From JACDDK01 sp035689095 (GTDB taxonomy: Bacteria > Actinomycetota > Rubrobacteria > Rubrobacterales > Rubrobacteraceae): a stretch of DNA of 7,021 nucleotides. Below the pieces are notes generated by a model. The model was not told the DNA's origin. It made no database searches and saw only the letters and a program-made list of their open reading frames with translations. The position numbers and the translations under genes were made by a program. The stretch is from contig DASSMB010000167.1 of NCBI GenBank assembly GCA_035689095.1, positions 1 to 7,021 on the forward strand. Direction: 5' to 3'. This document shows, piece after piece, positions 5,308 to 7,021 of this stretch (position 1 is the stretch's first letter; each line of letters begins with the position of its first letter).

Positions 5308-7021
5308 CTAGACGCCGCGCGTCTGGAGCCAGAGTTCCAGGAGGCCCAGTTGCCAGAGTTTGTTGGAGCCGAGCCGGGTCTTCTCGTCGTTCGGCGCGTC
5401 GAGCAGGCGCTGAACGTAATCCTTGCGGAAGATACCGCGCTCCCTCGCCTCCGGGGCGTGCAGCGCCTCCCGCACCATCTCCAGGTAGCGACCTTCGAGG
5501 TGCTTGAGGGCCGGGACGGGGAAGTAACCCTTCTCCCGGTCTATGACCTCGTTTGGGATGACGCGGCGGGAGGCTTCTTTCAAGACGCCCTTGCCGTCCT
5601 GGGCGAGCTTGAGCTCCGGCGGGCAGGCGGCGGCCAGCTCGAAGAGGTCGTGGTCCAGGAACGGGACGCGGGCTTCGAGGCCCCAGGCCATCGTCATGTT
5701 GTCCACCCGCTTTACGGGGTCGTCCACGAGCATCACCCGGCTGTCGAGGCGCAGGGCGCGGTCCAGCGGCGTGTCGGCCCCCGGACGGGAGAAGTGCCGC
5801 CCGGCGAACTCCCGGCTCACGTCCTCGCCGGCCAGGTACTCCGGGTTCAGGGCCTCCTCTATCTCGGAGCGGGGCCGGTCGAAGAACTCGCCCTCGTAGG
5901 TGTCGAGGCCGTGGCCCTCGGCGTCCTCCATCGGCGGGTACCAGTCGTAGCCCGCGAAGACCTCGTCGGCGCCCTGGCCGGATTGCACGACCTTCACGTG
6001 CTGGGCGACCTCGCGGGAGAGCAGGTAGAAGCCGACCACGTCGTGGCTGACCATCGGCTCGCTCATCGCGGAGATCGCGCCGTGCAGCGCGGGGAGCATC
6101 CGCTCGCTGGAGACGCGGAGTTGGTGGTGGTCGGTGCCGTAGTGCTTCGCGACGAGGTCCGAGTACTTGAACTCGTCGCCCTCGATGCCGCCGACCGACT
6201 CGAACCCGACGCTGAAGGTCTGGATGTCTTTCTGGCCCAGCTCCGCGAGCAGCCCGACGATTATGCTTGAATCCAGGCCGCCGGAGAGCAGCACCCCGAC
6301 CGGCACGTCGGCGACCATGCGCCGCTCGACGGCGACGCGCAGCGCCTCCAGGACGGCGTCCTCCCAGTCCCGCGCGCTCATGCCCTCGTGGGCGGGGTCG
6401 CGGGTGAAGCTCGGGCTCCAGTACTCGCGGGTCTTCCGGCTCCCGTCCGGCTCGATGGTGAGCAGGGTGGCGGGAGCGAGACGGCGGACGCCCTTCAGGA
6501 TCGTGTTCGGCGCCGGGACGACGGCGTGGAACATCATGTAGTGGTGCAGGGCCACCGGGTCTATGGAGGTGTCCACGCCGCCACCGGACAGGAGGGCGGG
6601 GAGGGTAGAGGCGAAGCGCAGGGAATCGCCGGTATCGGACAGATAGAGCGGTTTGATGCCGAGGCGGTCGCGGCCGAGGATGGCGCGTCCCGAGTCGCGC
6701 TCGACGATGCAGAAGGCGAACATGCCCTTGAGATGATCCACGAAGTTATCGCCCCAGCGGTGGTACGCCTTCAGCAGCACCTCGGTGTCGCTGGTCGAGA
6801 AGAAGCGGTAGCCGTGTTTTATTAGCTCCTCGCGCAGCTCCGGGTAGTTGTAGATGCAGCCGTTGAAGACGATGGTCAGACCGAGCTCCGGGTCGGTCAT
6901 CGGCTGGGCGGCGCACTCGGAGAGGTCTATGATCTTCAACCGCCGGTGGCCGAGTGCCACGCCGCCCTGGCTCCAGAACCCGCCGCCGTCCGGGCCGCGG
7001 TCGTTCATCGTCTCGTTCATC
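5308..7021 (-). CDS. asnO: N-acetylglutaminylglutamine amidotransferase, asparagine synthase family (N-terminus beyond window edge)
   Basis: The 570 visible residues are an asparagine-synthase-type amidotransferase. In the N-terminal glutaminase domain RGPDGGG (8-14), GHRRLKIIDLS (24-34) and FNGCIYNY (52-59) are present. The catalytic N-terminal Cys, normally in MCGI some 25 residues earlier, lies beyond the right edge, so the ATG at 7020 is internal. The synthase domain has the PP-loop SGGLDSS (246-252) for ATP, SGQGADEVFAGY (347-358) and NMTMAWGLEARVPFLD (441-456). FNGCIYNY instead of FNGEIYNY, together with the LPALLSGGGVDTSIDP stretch, fits the NAGGN amidotransferase subgroup rather than AsnB. 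Such enzymes take ammonia from glutamine to amidate N-acetylglutaminylglutamine, making a dipeptide osmolyte against salt and drying. The partner synthetase (acetyltransferase plus ATP-grasp) and peptidase are not in the window and may lie upstream beyond the edge. The DUF1028 gene follows. Confidence 0.88.
   Translation of the reverse strand, partial: MNETMNDRGPDGGGFWSQGGVALGHRRLKIIDLSECAAQPMTDPELGLTIVFNGCIYNYPELREELIKHGYRFFSTSDTEVLLKAYHRWGDNFVDHLKGMFAFCIVERDSGRAILGRDRLGIKPLYLSDTGDSLRFASTLPALLSGGGVDTSIDPVALHHYMMFHAVVPAPNTILKGVRRLAPATLLTIEPDGSRKTREYWSPSFTRDPAHEGMSARDWEDAVLEALRVAVERRMVADVPVGVLLSGGLDSSIIVGLLAELGQKDIQTFSVGFESVGGIEGDEFKYSDLVAKHYGTDHHQLRVSSERMLPALHGAISAMSEPMVSHDVVGFYLLSREVAQHVKVVQSGQGADEVFAGYDWYPPMEDAEGHGLDTYEGEFFDRPRSEIEEALNPEYLAGEDVSREFAGRHFSRPGADTPLDRALRLDSRVMLVDDPVKRVDNMTMAWGLEARVPFLDHDLFELAAACPPELKLAQDGKGVLKEASRRVIPNEVIDREKGYFPVPALKHLEGRYLEMVREALHAPEARERGIFRKDYVQRLLDAPNDEKTRLGSNKLWQLGLLELWLQTRGV

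Noticed and set aside
5302..6270. 322-codon plus-strand open frame opposite the amidotransferase
   Set aside because: It is antisense to a gene with clear catalytic motifs. Its valine-, glutamate- and leucine-rich product matches no family I know and is the usual by-product of GC-rich codons.

Overview
The window is compact, GC-rich bacterial DNA with little space between genes. Most starts have Shine-Dalgarno sequences, and TTG, GTG and probably CTG starts are used alongside ATG. The gene mix (a STAND ATPase regulator, an Asp23/Gls24 protein, a free-standing PCP_red protein, a Mug glycosylase, a DUF1028 protein and an NAGGN-type amidotransferase) suggests a high-GC Gram-positive actinobacterium, possibly close to Rubrobacter. 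That placement rests on composition and remembered families, not on a search.

Left part, minus strand (1-2593). A large STAND-type NTPase with a C-terminal helix-turn-helix-like end (431-2521) has a good sigma-70-like promoter at 2565-2593. After it, 120 bp downstream on the same strand, comes a SnoaL-like polyketide cyclase/ester cyclase gene cut by the left edge. The gap between them holds three exact copies of a 7-bp direct repeat at 11- and 23-bp steps plus a small palindrome. This looks like an activator site for the SnoaL-like gene.

Middle part, plus strand (2776-4291). Three genes follow one another: a 62-residue PCP_red-domain protein starting with TTG, an Asp23/Gls24-family protein with a long charged tail, and a mismatch-specific uracil/thymine DNA glycosylase (Mug). 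They may share transcription. The theme, if there is one, is stress and DNA maintenance.

The 232-bp gap at 4292-4523, between convergent genes, holds several short inverted repeats but no clear gene or classical terminator.

Right part, minus strand (4524-7021). An asparagine-synthase-like amidotransferase of the type that makes the osmolyte N-acetylglutaminylglutamine amide lacks only its extreme N-terminus, which lies beyond the right edge. It is followed after 79 bp by a DUF1028 protein. The conserved N-terminus of the DUF1028 protein lies upstream of every ATG, GTG or TTG in its frame. A strong AGGAGG points instead to a CTG start, and a hairpin lies just before that ribosome-binding site.

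I see no tRNA, rRNA, CRISPR array, insertion sequence or phage gene. The best candidates for something undescribed are the STAND regulator with its uncharacterised middle domain paired with the repeat-bearing SnoaL-like promoter, and the CTG-started DUF1028 gene.
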